A stretch of 64,000 nt of DNA from Liolophura sinensis (taxonomy: Eukaryota > Mollusca > Polyplacophora > Chitonida > Chitonidae), in assembly GCF_032854445.1 (NCBI RefSeq), contig NC_088300.1:73523005-73587004 (forward strand). Reading direction: 5' to 3'. The translations under genes and the position numbers were made by a program. Under the pieces are notes generated by a model. It was not told where the DNA came from and did not search any database. It saw only the letters and a program-made list of their open reading frames with translations. Shown here in pieces: positions 60,701 through 64,000 of the stretch (the first letter of the stretch is position 1; every line of letters starts with the position of its first letter).

Positions 60701-63625
60701 CATACCAATCTGCTGTCAGATTACACTTACTGGGTATGGCAGATTCTGCTGCTGAGAACCGATGGAGACTACATACCAATCTGCTGTCAGATTACACTTA
60801 CTGGGTATGGCAGATTCTGCTGCTGAGAACCGATGGAGACTACATACCAATCTGCTGTCAGATTACACTTACTGGGTATGGCAGATTCTGGTGCTGAGAA
60901 CCGATGAAGACTACATACCAATCTGCTGTCAGATTACACTTACTGGGTATGGCAGATTCTCCTGCTGAGAACCGATGGAGACTACATACCAGTCTGCTGT
61001 CAGATTACACTTACTGGGTATGGCAGATTCTGCTGCTGAGAACCGATGGAGACTACATACCAATCTGCTGTCAGATTACACTTACTGGGTATGGCAGATT
61101 CTGCTGCTGAGAACCGATGGAGACTACATACCAATCTGCTGTCAGATTACACTAAGTGGATATGGCAGATTCTGCTGCTGAGAACTGGTGAAGACTACAT
61201 ACCAGTCTTCTCTCAGATTACACTTACTGGGTATGGCAGATTCTGCTGCTGAGAACCGGTGGAGACTACATACCAATCTGCTGTCAGATTACACTTACTG
61301 GGTATGGCAGATTCTGCTGCTGAGAACCGATGGAGACTACATACCAATCTGCTGTCAGATTACACTAAGTGGATATGGCAGATTCTGCTGCTGAGAACTG
61401 GTGAAGACTACATACCAGTCTTCTCTCAGATTACACTTACTGGGTATGGCAGATTCTGCTGCTGAGAACCGATGGAGACTACATACCAATCTGCTGTCAG
61501 ATTACCTGCTGAGAACCGATGGAGACTACATACCAATCTGCTGTCAGATTACACTTACTGGGTATTGCAGATTCTCCTGCTGAGAACCGGTGGAGACTAC
61601 ATACCAGTCTGCTGTCAGATTACACTTACTGGGTATGGCAGATTCTGCTGCTGAGAACCGGTGGAGACTACATACCAATCTGCTGTCAGATTACACTTAC
61701 TGGGTATGGCAGATTCTGCTGCTGAGAACCGATGGAGACTACATACCAATCTGCTGTCAGATTACACCTACTGGGTGTGGCAGATTCTCCTGCTGAGAAC
61801 CGATGGAGACTACATACCAATCTGCTGTCAGATTACACTTACTGGGTATGGCAGATTCTGCTGCTGAGAACCGATGAAGACTACATACCAGTCTTCTCTC
61901 AGATTACACTAACTGGGTATGGCAGATTCTGCTGCTGAGAACCGATGGAGACTACATACCAGTCTGCTGTCAGATTACACTTACTGGGTATGGCAGATTC
62001 TGCTGCTGAGAACTGATGAAGACTACATACCAATCTGCTGTCAGATTACACTTACTGGGTATGGCAGATTCTCCTGCTGAGAACCGATGGAGACTACATA
62101 CCAATCTGCTGTCAGATTACACTTACTGGGTATGGCAGATTCTGCTGCTGAGAACCGATGAAGACTACATACCAGTCTGCTGTCAGATTACACTTACTGG
62201 GTATGGCAGATTCTGCTGCTGAGAACCGATGGAGACTACATACCAATCTGCTGTCAGATTACACTTACTGGGTATGGCAGATTCTGCTGCTGAGAACCGA
62301 TGAAGACTACATACCAGTCTTCTCTCAGATTACACTAACTGGGTATGGCAGATTCTGCTGCTGAGAACCGATGGAGACTACATACCAGTCTGCTGTCAGA
62401 TTACACTTACTGGGTATGGCAGATTCTCCTGCTGAGAACCGATGAAGACTACATACCAATCTGCTGTCAGATTACACTTACTGGGTATGGCAGATTCTGC
62501 TGCTGAGAACCGATGGAGACTACATACCAATCTGCTGTCAGATTACACTTACTGGGTATGGCAGATTCTGCTGTTGAGAACCGATGGAGACTACATACCA
62601 GTCTTCTCTCAGATTACACTTACTGGGTATGGCTGATTCTGCTGCTGAGAACCGATGGAGACTACATACCAGTCTTCTCTCAGATTACACTTACTGGGTA
62701 TGGCAGATTCTCCTGCTGAGAACCGATGGAGACTACATACCAATCTGCTGTCAGATAACACTTACTGGATATGGCAGATTCTGCTGCTGAGAACCGATGG
62801 AGGCTACATACCAATCTGCTGTCAGATTATCTGCTGAGAACTGGTGAAGACTACATACCAATCTGCTGTCAGATTACACTTACTGGGTGTGGCAGATTCT
62901 GCTGCTGAGAACCGATGGAGGCTACATACCAATCTGCTGTCAGATTATCTGCTGAGAACCGATGGAGACTACATACCAATCTGCTGTCAGATTACACTTA
63001 CTGGGTATGGCAGATTCTGCTGCTGAGAACCGATGGAGACTACATACCAATCTGCTGTCAGATTACACTTACTGGGTATGGCAGATTCTCCTGCTGAGAA
63101 CTGATGAAGACTACATACCAATCTGCTGTCAGATTACACTTACTGGGTATGGCAGATTCTCCTGCTGAGAACCGATGGAGACTACATACCAATCTGCTGT
63201 CAGATTACACTTACTGGGTGTGGCAGATTCTGCTGCTGAGAACCGATGGAGACTACATACCAATCTGCTGTCAGATTACACTTACTGGGTATGGCAGATT
63301 CTGCTGCTGAGAACTGATGAAGACTACATACCAATCTGCTGTCAGATTACACTTACTGGGTATGGCAGATTCTCCTGCTGAGAACCGATGGAGACTACAT
63401 ACCAGTCTGCTGTCAGATTACACTTACTGGATATGGCAGATTCTGCTGCTGAGAACCGATGAAGACTACATACCAGTCTTCTCTCAGATTACACTTACTG
63501 GGTATGGCAGATTCTGCTGCTGAGAACCGATGAAGACTACATACCAATCTGCTGTCAGATTACACTAAGTGGGTATGGCAGATTCTCCTGCTGAGAACTG
63601 ATGAGGACTACATACCAATCTGCTG
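57711..63625 (+). repeat. 71-bp tandem array, about 83 copies (RPIA intron 7)
   Basis: Unit of 71 bp: GATTACACTTACTGGGTATG, GCAGATTCTGCTGCTGAGAA, CCGATGGAGACTACATACCA, ATCTGCTGTCA. It begins about 70 bp after the exon 7 donor. Variants include GATGGAG/GATAGAG/GATGAAG, CAATCTGCTGTC/CAGTCTTCTCTC and CTTACTGGG/CTAAGTGGA. At least five units lack the same 24 bp and are 47 bp long (near 57930, 60035, 61505, 62830 and 62947). Confidence 0.97.
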
Positions 63626-63787
63626 ATTCAGCAAAGGTGAACGTCTTGTTTTTTGTGCTAGGTCTGATGGTCGAGTGGTGCAGAGTTGTGTATTGTTGGT
63701 GATTTGGTGTCTGACTCTGAGGTCGCTGGCATCAAACTCCAAGTGGTTTCAGCCAGTTTTCAGCACTAGACTCCATGAAAGTGAACC

Positions 63788-64000
63788 ACTTCAGTTCCCT
63801 AATGGTTAGAGTGTCTGTCTCAAAGTCAGGAGAAAAGAGATTAAGCCTGGGTTGGGTCATACCAAAGACTTTAAAAATGGTACTTGTTGCTGTTTTGCTT
63901 GATGCTCAGCACTGAAAGGTTAGAGCAAGGAAATAAGACTGGTTGGAACAGTGTCAGTATGATATGATTAGGTGGGGTGTCATGTCTGGTGTCTTTGGCA
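63788..64000 (+). repeat. SINE family 1, diverged partial copy
   Basis: Head-like CCCTAATGGTTAGAGTGTC, GGTTGGGTCATACC and AAAGACTTTAAAAATGG in family 1 order, then TGGTTGGAACAGTGTCAGTA and GATTAGGTGGGGTG near the window edge. Older than the copy at 52853; truncated by the end of the window. Confidence 0.6.

Noticed and set aside
57828-63523. Dozens of overlapping 60-68-codon open frames starting METTYQSAVRL or MKTTYQSAVRL
   Set aside because: They are the 71-bp repeat read in rotating frames; a stop recurs about every three units (213 bp). No gene is implied.
57711-63625. CRISPR-like array
   Set aside because: The units are contiguous tandem copies without unique spacers, in an animal intron.

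Overview
This is eukaryotic genomic DNA, most likely from a mollusc or another lophotrochozoan. Coding sequence is split into short exons with GT-AG introns, the proteins are animal housekeeping proteins, and the introns are full of tRNA-derived SINEs and an I/Nimb-like LINE of the sort I associate with molluscan genomes. The species assignment is inference. Four host genes can be read by splicing exons in frame. (1) eIF3A, subunit a of translation initiation factor 3, + strand, 260-24711, exon 1 lying upstream of the window. (2) An SRSF10-type SR splicing factor, - strand, 32273-28184. (3) UBLCP1, the ubiquitin-like-domain nuclear proteasome phosphatase, + strand, 32764-45418, complete. (4) RPIA, ribose-5-phosphate isomerase A, + strand, 47543-57643, its last exon or exons lying beyond the window. 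eIF3A and the SR gene converge. The SR gene and UBLCP1 are head to head, 490 bp apart, and could share a promoter. UBLCP1 and RPIA are tandem. 

The introns hold most of the unusual material. eIF3A intron 11 contains a nearly full-length non-LTR retrotransposon (7741-13673) with zinc-knuckle ORF1, endonuclease, reverse transcriptase and RNase H, a UAAUG stop-start junction, a matching target-site duplication and two disabling lesions. UBLCP1 intron 7 holds a decayed hAT-type transposase copy. RPIA intron 1 holds a decayed reverse transcriptase and a young SINE with a perfect 14-bp target-site duplication. Two SINE families with different tRNA-like heads share one 3' tail. Large tandem arrays sit in eIF3A intron 19 (41-bp unit), RPIA intron 6 (35-bp unit) and RPIA intron 7 (71-bp unit, nearly 6 kb). 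Two smaller arrays in eIF3A have copied the exon end or 5' splice-site region itself. 

The most interesting signal is in the SR gene. Its RRM is joined in frame only if one intron is taken as a U12-type AT-AC intron (30328-29539, minus strand), with a minor-spliceosome donor, branch site and AC acceptor. A normal U2-type donor lies 18 nt downstream of the U12 donor. That arrangement looks like a competing minor/major splice switch, as I recall described for vertebrate Srsf10. All gene models here come from reading exons, splice sites and phase by eye; no search or transcript data were available.
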